This document shows positions 45,045 through 52,200 of a stretch of DNA of 64,000 nt, piece after piece. Made by a program: the position numbers and the translations under genes. Under the pieces are notes generated by a model. It saw only the letters and a program-made list of their open reading frames with translations. It did no database searches and had not been told where the DNA came from. The stretch comes from F23-B02 sp963625685 (GTDB lineage Bacteria; Bacillota; Clostridia; Oscillospirales; Oscillospiraceae): the NCBI GenBank assembly GCA_963625685.1, contig CAVFTR010000007.1:1-64000 (forward strand), written 5' to 3'. Within the stretch, counting starts at the first letter, position 1, and each line of letters starts with the position of its first letter.

Positions 45045-46135
45045 CAGACGTTGAAGCGGAACAGCGTAACGTCGCCGTCGTGCATGACGTAGTCCTTGCC
45101 CTCGGAGCGGACAAGGCCCTTTTCCTTTGCCGCAGCCATGCTGCCGCAGGCCTTGAGGTCGTCGAAGGCGACTATCTCGGCGCGTATGAAGCCGCGCTCG
45201 AAGTCGGTGTGTATCTTACCGGCCGCCTGAGGCGCCTTCGTCCCGCGGCGGATCGTCCAGGCTCTGCACTCGTCGCTGCCGCAGGTGAGGAAGGATATGA
45301 GCCCCAGCAGCGAGTAGGAGGTCTTTATCATGCGGTCAAGCCCCGACTGGCTCATGCCGAGCTCCTCAAGGAACATCTCGCGCTCGTCCGGCTCAAGGGC
45401 CGCTATCTCGGCCTCGAGCTTTGCGCAGATGGGCAGCACCTGCGCGCCCTCCCTTGCGGCAATATCGCACAGCTGCCTGTAATACGCGTTGTTCTCATAA
45501 TCGGCGACGCCGTCCTCGTCCATGTTCGCGGCATAGATGACGGGCTTTATCGTAAGCAGGTCGCTGGTCGCGATAAGCTCCATGTCGTCCGGCTCGCAGT
45601 CGTAGCTGCGTACGCTCCTGCCCTCGTTCAGATGCTCCAGCAGCTTTTGGAACACCTCGGCCTCGTGCAGGTATTTCCTGTCTCCCTTGGCGTTTTTATT
45701 TGCCTTTTCTATCCTGCGCTCGACCATCTCCATGTCGGCCATGATGAGCTCAAGGTCGATGATATCCACATCGCGCGCGGGGTCGGTGCCGCCCTCGACG
45801 TGGATGACGTTTTCATCGTCAAAGCATCTGACGACGTGGACGATGGCGTCGGTGTTGCGTATATTCGACAGAAATTTGTTGCCCAGGCCCTCGCCCTTGG
45901 ACGCGCCCTTGACAAGGCCCGCGATATCGACAAACTCGATGACCGCCGGAGTGTATTTCTTCGGCTCGTATATCGACGCGAGAAAGTCGAGGCGCTCGTC
46001 CGGCACGGTGACCATGCCGACGTTCGGCTCTATCGTGCAGAACGGATAGTTCGCGCTCTCCGCTCCCGCGTTTGTGATCGCATTGAACAGTGTGGACTTG
46101 CCGACGTTCGGCAGCCCGACGATACCTAATTTCAT
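45044..46135 (-). CDS. Redox-regulated ATPase YchF
   Basis: This 363-residue Obg-family P-loop protein starts MKLGIVGLPNVGKSTLFNAI (G1 at 6-14), has the ATP-preferring N-site in place of the usual NKxD, and ends with the TGS domain (LFRFNV at the terminus; FERGFIRAEIVAFDDLK inside). YchF binds ribosomes and responds to oxidative stress. The chosen start has AGGAGG upstream; the extended frame is rejected. Confidence 0.95.
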   Translation of the reverse strand: MKLGIVGLPNVGKSTLFNAITNAGAESANYPFCTIEPNVGMVTVPDERLDFLASIYEPKKYTPAVIEFVDIAGLVKGASKGEGLGNKFLSNIRNTDAIVHVVRCFDDENVIHVEGGTDPARDVDIIDLELIMADMEMVERRIEKANKNAKGDRKYLHEAEVFQKLLEHLNEGRSVRSYDCEPDDMELIATSDLLTIKPVIYAANMDEDGVADYENNAYYRQLCDIAAREGAQVLPICAKLEAEIAALEPDEREMFLEELGMSQSGLDRMIKTSYSLLGLISFLTCGSDECRAWTIRRGTKAPQAAGKIHTDFERGFIRAEIVAFDDLKACGSMAAAKEKGLVRSEGKDYVMHDGDVTLFRFNV

Positions 46136-46199
46136 AAAGGAAATCCTCCTTTTCATTTTCAGCACATTTTCAACAAGATATTGTAACATCCGCAGGCGC

Positions 46200-46222
46200 A
46201 AAGTGCAAGCGCGATCGTGCGC
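46200..46222. repeat. 23-bp direct repeat, left copy
   Basis: AAAGTGCAAGCGCGATCGTG plus CGC recurs at 50307-50329 with one difference. The two copies bracket the accessory patch that contains the SEL1/zinc-ribbon cluster and the DUF4143 ATPase. Confidence 0.75.
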
Positions 46223-46233
46223 CCGTGCGCAAC

Positions 46234-46279
46234 AAAAAAGCTCCCGGAGAAGTTCATCTTTTGATGCTTCTCCGGGAAG
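46234..46279 (-). terminator. Terminator after the SEL1 gene
   Basis: CTCCCGGAGAAG pairs with CTTCTCCGGGAAG across a loop of about fourteen bases, followed on the minus strand by TTTTTT. Confidence 0.88.
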
Positions 46280-46284
46280 TCTGT

Positions 46285-47187
46285 TCAGCAGGGCAGCCTG
46301 AAATTATAATTTCTCGCGTCCTCTGCCCATTTATAAAATTCCTGCTGGCTGAATGAATATTCGCTTAATTTATCTGCGTTATCTCTGTCAAGTACGGCGG
46401 CAATGACCGCACAGTACGCGGCATTTTTCGCGTTTCTCTCCGACGGACTACTGATATTTTTCAGTTTGAACCACTCTCTCAGAACCAATGCCGCTTGTGC
46501 GTATGCATCGTTGAAAGAATTATCCTTCGGTGCAGGCTTTACATTTAGTGCTTTGAGGAGATACTCCTTCTCCCTTTCGGGATCATAACCGGCAAACGAT
46601 TTATCCCCATATATCCATGCGATTCCTTTATAGGCTTCCACCTTCGTTTGTCCACACCCGATATTTCCGGCCTTAATATACAGTGCGAGAGCTTCGTCGT
46701 AATTTTTACCCACATGGTATTTAAGCCCCAAGTCTACCATCGCTTTCGGGTCGGTTTCTGCCGCCTTAGCTAACCAGTAGCGTGCTTTTTCTTTGTCCTC
46801 ACGCAGCTTGAGCACTCCGTCACCCGAATATTCAAAGGAAAGCGCCATCATTGCCTCAGTGTTTCCGTTTTCGGCAGCTTTAGTCCACCAGCTGAGCGTT
46901 TCATCGGCATTCCGCGTATTCGAGGAAACAGCCCCAAGCAGTCCGATCCAGTATTGTGCATTTGAATCACCCTTCAGCGCTTTGGGAAGATATACTTTGC
47001 GCCTTATTTCGTTGTATTTTTCATCCGTCAGTCCATTATCGAAATACCTTCCTAATTTCGCATTTGCCGAAGGATCGCCATTATCTGCCGCCTCCACTAT
47101 CGCGGCTATTTCATCCTCGGACGAATTGCTGCCTTTCAGGCTCCTGAAAATAATAATAATTACTATCGCAAGAATAATTACCCACAT
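46285..47187 (-). CDS. SEL1/TPR-like repeat protein with N-terminal membrane anchor
   Basis: This 300-residue protein begins with one hydrophobic helix (MWVIILAIVIIIIF) and then carries about five SEL1-type repeats, seen as DNGDPSANAKLGRYFDNG, KGDSNAQYWIGLLG, NGNTEAMMALSFEYSGDG and DPKAMVDLGLKYHVG. The repeats make helical scaffolds for protein contacts, so it is likely a membrane-tethered adaptor. Its start lies within a few bases of the stop of the zinc-ribbon gene upstream and follows AGGGGG. It is the last and largest gene of an XRE-controlled operon. Confidence 0.8.
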   Translation of the reverse strand: MWVIILAIVIIIIFRSLKGSNSSEDEIAAIVEAADNGDPSANAKLGRYFDNGLTDEKYNEIRRKVYLPKALKGDSNAQYWIGLLGAVSSNTRNADETLSWWTKAAENGNTEAMMALSFEYSGDGVLKLREDKEKARYWLAKAAETDPKAMVDLGLKYHVGKNYDEALALYIKAGNIGCGQTKVEAYKGIAWIYGDKSFAGYDPEREKEYLLKALNVKPAPKDNSFNDAYAQAALVLREWFKLKNISSPSERNAKNAAYCAVIAAVLDRDNADKLSEYSFSQQEFYKWAEDARNYNFRLPC

Positions 47188-47197
47188 ATCAAGCCCC

Positions 47198-47344
47198 CTA
47201 CCCCACGCGGTACATAGTGGCGCCGCACTGCGGGCATCTGCATGTGTCTCCCAGCACGCGGACACGCATTGCGTAGCCGCAGCTGCCGCACTTGAACATG
47301 TCGCTGACATAGAGTATTGCTTTAGATACGAATTTTCTCAACAT
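47198..47344 (-). CDS. Zinc-ribbon microprotein 3
   Basis: This 48-residue protein has an amphipathic N-terminus (MLRKFVSKAILYVSDMF) and a zinc ribbon of two CxxC knuckles, CGSC and CPQC, separated by 15 residues. GAAGGGAG precedes the ATG. It may use the N-terminal helix to bind membrane or the SEL1 partner encoded directly downstream. No named family was recognised beyond the generic ribbon. Confidence 0.7.
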   Translation of the reverse strand: MLRKFVSKAILYVSDMFKCGSCGYAMRVRVLGDTCRCPQCGATMYRVG

Positions 47345-47357
47345 TTCTTTTCTCCCT

Positions 47358-47471
47358 TCACGAAATAAAAATAGTTCCGCATCTCTCACACTGATACCTC
47401 CAGTGTATCCCGTCGTCAGAGCAGAGCGGATGGGCCGTAAAGCCGCATTTGGGGCAAGTTTTTTTCTCCAT
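47358..47471 (-). CDS. Zinc-ribbon microprotein 2
   Basis: This 37-residue protein starts MEKKTCPKCGFTAHPLCS and ends with RYQCERCGTIFIS. It has two CxxC knuckles 21 residues apart, plus an extra cysteine. GGAGG lies eight bases before the ATG. Its size and well-placed ribosome binding site suggest a true microprotein in the operon between the 61-residue Cys-rich gene and microprotein 3. Confidence 0.6.
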   Translation of the reverse strand: MEKKTCPKCGFTAHPLCSDDGIHWRYQCERCGTIFIS

Positions 47472-47492
47472 ACGAATGTCCTCCCAACAAAG

Positions 47493-47678
47493 TTATTTTA
47501 TATGATATCTGTAGACCTCGCAGCTTTTATAATTGTCTCCGCTGTCGGAATTGCAGGTATACCTGACCTGCGCGCTGTCCGGCGTAAATTCCTGCTTACA
47601 TAATCTGCATATATATTTGTCGTTTGCCGAGGACAACAGGCCGCAGGACCTGTAATCAAGGTAATAGCATCTTGACAC
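47493..47678 (-). CDS. Small cysteine-rich protein 1
   Basis: This 61-residue protein (GTG start, GAGAGG upstream) has a CRLC knuckle, two further cysteines (YTCNSDSG and KSCEVY) and a CYYLD/RSCG pair near the N-terminus. It could bind one or two metals. It is the first gene after the TTGACA-TATAAT promoter at 47721-47749 and so opens the XRE-controlled operon. An alternative GTG lies nine bases upstream. Function unknown. Confidence 0.6.
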   Translation of the reverse strand: MSRCYYLDYRSCGLLSSANDKYICRLCKQEFTPDSAQVRYTCNSDSGDNYKSCEVYRYHIK

Positions 47679-47720
47679 CGTCAGCACCTCTCATCACCGA
47701 AAATTTGTAATTCCGAGGTA

Positions 47721-47749
47721 ATTATACTCAATCTCTGAGTAATTGTCAA
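47721..47749 (-). promoter_or_regulatory. Consensus promoter of the microprotein-SEL1 operon
   Basis: On the minus strand TTGACA (47749-47744), a 17-base spacer and TATAAT (47726-47721) make an exact sigma-A consensus. Operator 1 lies across the spacer and touches the -10 box, so a bound XRE protein would block it. Confidence 0.85.
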
Positions 47750-47765
47750 TACTCAAAGATTGAGT
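47726..47765. promoter_or_regulatory. Twin XRE operators ACTCA-N5-TGAGT
   Basis: Two 15-base dyads, ACTCA-ATCTC-TGAGT (47726-47740) and ACTCA-AAGAT-TGAGT (47751-47765), are 25 bases apart centre to centre. They lie between the XRE gene and the divergent microprotein operon. The spacing and symmetry are typical of lambda/SinR-type repressor sites. Confidence 0.8.
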
Positions 47766-47802
47766 GTGTTACTTTTTCCTAAACACTATTTAGGAGAACT
47801 AT

Positions 47803-48021
47803 ATGAATTACAGGGATATTATACGCGGCGTTCGGGAGGACAGGGATTATACGCAGGCCAAAATCGGGCAGGTGCTGAACAAATCACAGCAGGGCTACAG
47901 CCATATCGAATCCGGAAGAGCGGAGCTGAAGATCGACGATCTGATAAAGCTGTGCAAATTTTACGATCTTTCCGCCGACTATCTGATAGGCCTGACCGAC
48001 GCTCCGAAAAGCTACAAGTAA
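47803..48021 (+). CDS. XRE-family transcriptional regulator
   Basis: This 72-residue protein is a single helix-turn-helix: IIRGVREDRDYTQAKIGQVL, then LNKSQQGYSHIESGRAELKI and LCKFYDLSADYLIGLTD. It has no effector domain. AGGAGA precedes the ATG. It is divergent from the microprotein-SEL1 operon over two matching operators, so it probably represses that operon and itself. Confidence 0.9.
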   Translation: MNYRDIIRGVREDRDYTQAKIGQVLNKSQQGYSHIESGRAELKIDDLIKLCKFYDLSADYLIGLTDAPKSYK

Positions 48022-48085
48022 ACAGGCGCTTGCTTTACCGTACAACGGACAGTTTTTTAATTGATGCCGTTTTTCAAAAAATATG

Positions 48086-48117
48086 CGCTCCTGCTTTTGC
48101 GAAAGCGGGAGCGCGTT
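48086..48117. other. GC-rich hairpin
   Basis: GCGCTCCTGC and GCGGGAGCGC with an AAAGC/GCTTT continuation form a strong stem-loop at the truncated end of the DNA methylase fragment. No T-run follows. It may mark the deletion junction. Confidence 0.5.
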
Positions 48118-48286
48118 GTATCTGCGGATATTGAGATTTCATGCCGTAATCGCGGAGCGCGTAATACGGAGGAGACGTCACACAGCAATGAATGCTGTCA
48201 TCGGGCAGTGTTTTCAGGATTTCAAGGCAATCGCCGGTATGAATGATGTAAAGTTGTATGGTGGTGTACCTCCTTGCTTGTTTCAT
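48116..48286 (-). pseudogene. DNA methyltransferase, N-terminal fragment
   Basis: The frame starting MKQARRYTTIQLYIIHTGDC continues with LEILKTLPDDSIHCCVTSPP and YYALRDYG. The TSPPYY motif is the catalytic motif IV of N4/N6 amino-methyltransferases. Only about 50 residues remain; the AdoMet-binding and target-recognition parts are missing. It probably comes from a restriction-modification locus lost by deletion. Confidence 0.75.
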
Positions 48287-48346
48287 TGAAATGTTGTCGG
48301 GTTTCTTTGTAAACTTTTCAGCGAGACCATTGTTTTTTCTCTCGCG

Positions 48347-48637
48347 TTGAAGTATAATATCCATGGCAATGAGAAAAATGCCAAAGGAAAGGTCACTCCG
48401 GTTGCGCGGGAGATCGACTTCATTGCGGCCTCCGGCGGCAAGAAGACCTATATTCAGTCTGCCTACGCATTGGGAACAGAGGAAAAGGCACTCGCCGAGA
48501 ACAAGCCCCTCGCGCTGACCGGCGATTCCTTCCCGAAGATCATCGTGCGTCATGACATTCGCAAGCGTTGGTATGATGATAACGGCATTCTCAATATCAG
48601 CGTCATCGACTTCCTGCTGGATGACACACTTGTCTAA
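48347..48637 (+). pseudogene. DUF4143 ATPase, C-terminal fragment
   Basis: About 85 residues resemble the C-terminal nuclease-like part of AAA_14/DUF4143 proteins: VTPVAREIDFIAASGGKKTY, IQSAYALGTEEKALAENKPL, TGDSFPKIIVRHDIRKRWYD and the ending SVIDFLLDDTLV. The ATPase domain is missing, and the strand is opposite to the intact paralogue at 48820-50034. It lies between unrelated fragments, so it is a relic. Confidence 0.75.
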
Positions 48638-48650
48638 ATTCTCTTAAAAC

Positions 48651-48691
48651 AAAACTGCTCACCGTGATTAGCTCATGGTGGGCAGTTTTTT
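48651..48691. terminator. Bidirectional terminator in the relic region
   Basis: AAAACTGCTCACC pairs with GGTGGGCAGTTTT over a 13-base loop. It follows the DUF4143 fragment on the plus strand and the acidic tail fragment on the minus strand. Confidence 0.75.
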
Positions 48692-48815
48692 AGTCCGAGA
48701 AGAACTCGTCCGGCTCGTAGTCCTCGTCGAGATCGTCAAGCTCGTCCGCCCAGCGGTCGAAAATGTCCTCGGCTTCCTTTGCCGCGCCGCGCTGTTTTGC
48801 GGGATGCTGGGCTTC
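48690..48815 (-). pseudogene. Acidic C-terminal tail of an unidentified protein
   Basis: On the minus strand an open frame ends RWADELDDLDEDYEPDEFFS and D, then a stop and a terminator. The good coding character and the terminator suggest a real gene end, but the rest is missing and I cannot name the family. It is cut at about 48815, next to the end of the DUF4143 ATPase gene. Confidence 0.4.
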
Positions 48816-48819
48816 ATGT

Positions 48820-50034
48820 TCAGTTCCATTCCTCAGCCAGGAGGAAATCGCGGATATTCCGGTGCTTGATACCGTTTCGGCTCATATCAAGCTCATCGAG
48901 AGAAACAACGTACTTCGGGAAGTTGTCGCGGATGCTGTCATACGCACCAAACTCACGGTTGACCGTTTCCTCCGATGCCAGCAGATAAGTGACCTGAACA
49001 TACAGCTTTTCGCCGCGCTTGTCGCATACAAAATCAATTTCCTTATCGCCCGTTCTGCCGACAGTCACTTCATAACCCCGGCGCAGCAATTCCAGATACA
49101 CGATATTCTCCAAAATGAGATTGATGTCCCGCATATTGCCGCCGAAAACAGCCTCACGGATGCCATGATCGGCAATATAATACTTTTCATTGGAGGCAAG
49201 AACCTGTTTCCCCTGCAAATCTTCCCGCTTCACCTGATAGAACAGGTACGCCTCGCAGCAGTATTTGATATAGTTCAGGATCGTCTCCGGGGCAACGGTG
49301 CGCTGTTCGTTTTTCAGAAACTTCGCAAGCGAGGTCGCGGAGAAGGTAGTCCCCACATTGGCGATCACATAGGCAATGATCCGCTCCAGCAAGTCAACAT
49401 CCCGGATTTTATTCCGCTTCACAATGTCCTTGAGCTGGACAGAGTTGAACAGATCATGAAGATATTGCTTGGACGGCGCATCCGCATAGCGGAGGTTTGC
49501 GAGGTAAGGCATACCTCCGGCAAGCAGGTACTTTTGGAAACACTGCTGAATGGACGCATCGGGCGCAATCGAACGGTACAGCTCCGTGAACTCTCCGAAT
49601 GAGAACGGATAGATCACAAACTCCACATACCGACCGCCCAAATAAGTCGCAAGCTCACCGGACAGCAGCTTTGCATTGGAGCCGGTGATATAAATGTCGC
49701 AGTCCAGCGAAACGCGGAGAGAGTTGATGCACTTCTCCCAGTCCTTTACCTCCTGTATCTCATCAAAGAACAAATAGACCTTGCCCTCTATTCCTGCGGC
49801 TCTTGCGGTGATCTCGTCATGCAGAGCCTGTGCGGTTTGCGGGTGGGAATAGCTCATATCTTCAAAGTTCAGGGAGATAAACTGCGCAGGGCCGACGCCG
49901 GACTCCGTGAGTTCCTGCTTGATCAGCTCCAACATGACCGACTTCCCGCAGCGGCGGATACCGGTCATGACCTTGATAAGCTCTGTTCCGATAAACGGAC
50001 GGATACGGCTCATATACAGTTCGCGTTTGATCAT
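48820..50034 (-). CDS. AAA_14/DUF4143 ATP-binding protein, paralogue
   Basis: This 404-residue protein is homologous to 15854-17065: Walker A GIRRCGKSV, Walker B YLFFDEIQEV, TGSNAKLLSGELATYLGGR, a winged segment and a C-terminal GDKEIDFVCDKRGEKLYVQV. The two are clearly different genes, not recent copies. The start MIKRELYM is preferred; the 14-residue extension lacks a binding site. The last residues run up against the acidic-tail fragment. Confidence 0.82.
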   Translation of the reverse strand: MIKRELYMSRIRPFIGTELIKVMTGIRRCGKSVMLELIKQELTESGVGPAQFISLNFEDMSYSHPQTAQALHDEITARAAGIEGKVYLFFDEIQEVKDWEKCINSLRVSLDCDIYITGSNAKLLSGELATYLGGRYVEFVIYPFSFGEFTELYRSIAPDASIQQCFQKYLLAGGMPYLANLRYADAPSKQYLHDLFNSVQLKDIVKRNKIRDVDLLERIIAYVIANVGTTFSATSLAKFLKNEQRTVAPETILNYIKYCCEAYLFYQVKREDLQGKQVLASNEKYYIADHGIREAVFGGNMRDINLILENIVYLELLRRGYEVTVGRTGDKEIDFVCDKRGEKLYVQVTYLLASEETVNREFGAYDSIRDNFPKYVVSLDELDMSRNGIKHRNIRDFLLAEEWN

Positions 50035-50344
50035 AAGGCTTTGCCCCTTTCCGTGGCTGACCGCAGTACAGCGCACTTACAGGTGAAGCTCAATGGTGAA
50101 ATTGTGAATTTATAAGTTATAACTGATAAAATGCAAAGCTCGACAAGAACTTTCAGATAAGCTTAGTTTAAACAAGCTTGATGCTCGGAAATGTCGATTA
50201 TGCCCCTAAACTACACGCCCGGTGCCGTGATAAAGGCGTGGAGCAGCTTATATCAGGATGGAAAAGCAAGCGGCGTACCGGCAATATTTTTCTCGATATT
50301 CGCCCCAAAGTGCAAGCACGATCGTGCGCGGCCGGGGCGGAGCG
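50035..50344. other. Intergenic stretch with a HindIII-type palindrome
   Basis: No gene is seen. It holds a 21-base near-palindrome at 50159-50179 (AAGCTT, A, GTTTAAAC, AAGCTT) and the right copy of the 23-bp direct repeat (50307-50329). The MerR gene ends just beyond. Confidence 0.6.
50307..50329. repeat. 23-bp direct repeat, right copy
   Basis: AAAGTGCAAGCACGATCGTG plus CGC matches 46200-46222 at 22 of 23 positions in the same orientation. With the left copy it brackets about 4.1 kb of accessory genes. Confidence 0.75.
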
Positions 50345-50782
50345 CTATTTATGCGCGTTTTCGTAGACGGGCCTTATATCCTCCGGAAGTCGGTCCGGGA
50401 TCATGGCCCGCAGCCGCTCCTCGTCTCCGTCGTTTATTGCCTGCTCATAGTACCAGCATTTGAATTTCAGCATGTCCAGCGCACGGTTCATGCGCTCTAT
50501 CTCCGCCTCCATGTGCGCCCTCTGCGCTTCAAACATCGCCCTGCGCTGCGGATATGTCGACGGCCCCTCCACGCACCAGTCCATGAACTGCCGTATGTCC
50601 TTTATCTCCATGCCGGTTTTTTTCAGACATTCGATCACTCTGAGCGCTTCGATCTCCGTATCGCTGAATTTGCGGATACCGGACTCTCGCTCCAGCCGCG
50701 GAAACAGCCCCTGCTTGTCATAATAGCGCAGCGTGGAGACGGGCAAGCCGAACAGCTCCGCCACCTGTCCGATCGTGTACAT
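50345..50782 (-). CDS. MerR-family transcriptional regulator
   Basis: This 145-residue protein has the MerR winged helix (YTIGQVAELFGLPVSTLRYY, DKQGLFPRLERESGIRKFSD) and a coiled-coil dimer helix, with a short C-terminal tail. Cysteines occur in VIECLKK, FMDWCVEG and KFKCWYYE; thiol or electrophile sensing is possible. It is divergent from the flavodoxin gene, whose promoter has the long 19-base spacer that MerR proteins untwist. Confidence 0.9.
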   Translation of the reverse strand: MYTIGQVAELFGLPVSTLRYYDKQGLFPRLERESGIRKFSDTEIEALRVIECLKKTGMEIKDIRQFMDWCVEGPSTYPQRRAMFEAQRAHMEAEIERMNRALDMLKFKCWYYEQAINDGDEERLRAMIPDRLPEDIRPVYENAHK

Positions 50783-50814
50783 AAAAAATCCTCCGAAAAA
50801 TTTTCAAAAATATC

Positions 50815-50845
50815 TTGACCTGAAGTCAGGTTCAGATGCTATTAT
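50815..50845 (+). promoter_or_regulatory. MerR-type promoter with operator
   Basis: TTGACC (50815-50820) and TATTAT (50840-50845) are 19 bases apart, the hallmark MerR spacing. A perfect dyad ACCTGA-AG-TCAGGT (50818-50831) lies across the -35 end of the spacer. Confidence 0.85.
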
Positions 50846-50889
50846 TAGAATATCACATACAAAAGCAAAGCGCAAGGAGGAAAACGAGC

Positions 50890-51369
50890 ATGAAAAAGAT
50901 TTTGATAGCCTATTTTTCCGCAGGCGGAGCGACCGCAAGGCTGGCAAAGACCATTGCGGACGCTTCCGGCGGCGACTTGTTTGAAATAAAGCCGCAGCTG
51001 CCTTATGCCGCCGCCGACCTCGACTGGACGGACAGCCGCAGCCGCAGCACCGTTGAGATGAACGATGCAGGCAGCCGTCCCGCGATCGCCGAGCGGGTGG
51101 AGAACATGATGCAGTATGACACGGTGTTCGTCGGCTTTCCCATCTGGTGGTATCAGGCGCCGCGCATCATCGAAGCCTTCTTGGAAAGCTATGATCTCGC
51201 CGGCAAGACCCTCATCCCCTTTGCCACCTCCGGCGGCAGCGGCATGGGCAAAACGGGCAGTATTCTCAAGGCCGTCTGCCCCGCGGCGACGTGGCTGACG
51301 GGTAAGCGTATGCAGAGCAGCGAAAGCGCCTCCGCCGTGCGCAGGTGGCTCGATGAGCTCGGGATTTGA
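50890..51369 (+). CDS. Flavodoxin
   Basis: This 159-residue flavodoxin has an FMN phosphate loop (FSAGGATARLAKTIA), then FVGFPIWWYQAPRIIEAFLE and FATSGGSGMGKTG. Such proteins reduce small molecules or other proteins with FMN. AAGGAGG precedes the ATG. It is the first gene of the MerR-controlled operon and is followed by the CMD/cupin gene 16 bases on. Confidence 0.9.
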   Translation: MKKILIAYFSAGGATARLAKTIADASGGDLFEIKPQLPYAAADLDWTDSRSRSTVEMNDAGSRPAIAERVENMMQYDTVFVGFPIWWYQAPRIIEAFLESYDLAGKTLIPFATSGGSGMGKTGSILKAVCPAATWLTGKRMQSSESASAVRRWLDELGI

Positions 51370-51385
51370 CGGGAGGTAATCGAAC

Positions 51386-52147
51386 ATGGCAGTAAAGCAA
51401 ACGGCAGGCAGAGAGGCCTTGGGCGAGTTCGCGCCGAAGTTCGCCCAGCTCAACGACGATGTTCTCTTCGGCGAGGTATGGAGCAGAGAGGACAGGCTGT
51501 CTCTGCGGGATCGCAGCATCGTGACGGTAGCTGCGCTTATGGCGCAGGGGCTGACCGATCCCTCGTTTCAGTACCATCTGATGTCTGCGAAGAATAACGG
51601 CGTGAGCAAAACGGAGATCGCGGAGATACTGACCCACGCGGCGTTTTACGCGGGCTGGCCCAAGGCCTGGGCGGCCTTCCGCATGGCAAAGGATGTCTGG
51701 GCCGGGGACGATACCGGCGATGCAAAGGCCAGGCATCAAAGTGAAATGGTATTCCCAATCGGCGAGCCCAACGACGCCTTCGCCGAGTATTTCATCGGGC
51801 AGAGCTACCTCGCGCCTCTTTCCACGCAGCAGGCCGGCATTTACAACGTGACCTTCGAGCCGGGCTGCCGCAACAACTGGCACATTCATCGCGCGAAAAG
51901 CGGCGGCGGACAGATACTCGTCTGCGTCGCGGGACGCGGCTTCTATCAGGAATGGGGCAAGGCGGCGCAGGAGCTTCGTCCGGGCGATGTTGTAAATATT
52001 CCGGTCGGCGTAAAGCACTGGCACGGAGCCGCGCCGGACAGCTGGTTTTCGCATCTGGCTGTCGAGGTCCCGGGCGAGGAAGCCTCAAACGAATGGCTCG
52101 AGACCGTGGACGACGCGGAATATAAAAAAGCGGCCTGCATAATATAA
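51386..52147 (+). CDS. Carboxymuconolactone decarboxylase-cupin fusion
   Basis: This 253-residue protein has an N-terminal CMD/AhpD-like domain (about 1-115, LRDRSIVTVAALMAQGLTDP and ILTHAAFYAGWPKAWAAF) and a C-terminal cupin (about 135-240, NNWHIHRAKSGGGQILVCVA and VNIPVGVKHWHGAA with metal-ligand histidines). The CMD half lacks the CxxC of AhpD. Members often co-occur with flavodoxins and MerR/LysR sensors for oxidised or electrophilic compounds. Its substrate is unknown. Confidence 0.88.
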   Translation: MAVKQTAGREALGEFAPKFAQLNDDVLFGEVWSREDRLSLRDRSIVTVAALMAQGLTDPSFQYHLMSAKNNGVSKTEIAEILTHAAFYAGWPKAWAAFRMAKDVWAGDDTGDAKARHQSEMVFPIGEPNDAFAEYFIGQSYLAPLSTQQAGIYNVTFEPGCRNNWHIHRAKSGGGQILVCVAGRGFYQEWGKAAQELRPGDVVNIPVGVKHWHGAAPDSWFSHLAVEVPGEEASNEWLETVDDAEYKKAACII

Positions 52148-52156
52148 TTTAAAATC

Positions 52157-52182
52157 AAAAAGCTCCCCAAGGGGAGCTTTTT
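52157..52182. terminator. Bidirectional terminator
   Basis: AAAAAGCTCCCC and GGGGAGCTTTTT form a perfect hairpin with an AA loop between the convergent CMD/cupin and lipoprotein genes. Confidence 0.92.
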
Positions 52183-52200
52183 GTGTTTATATGCGGCAGC

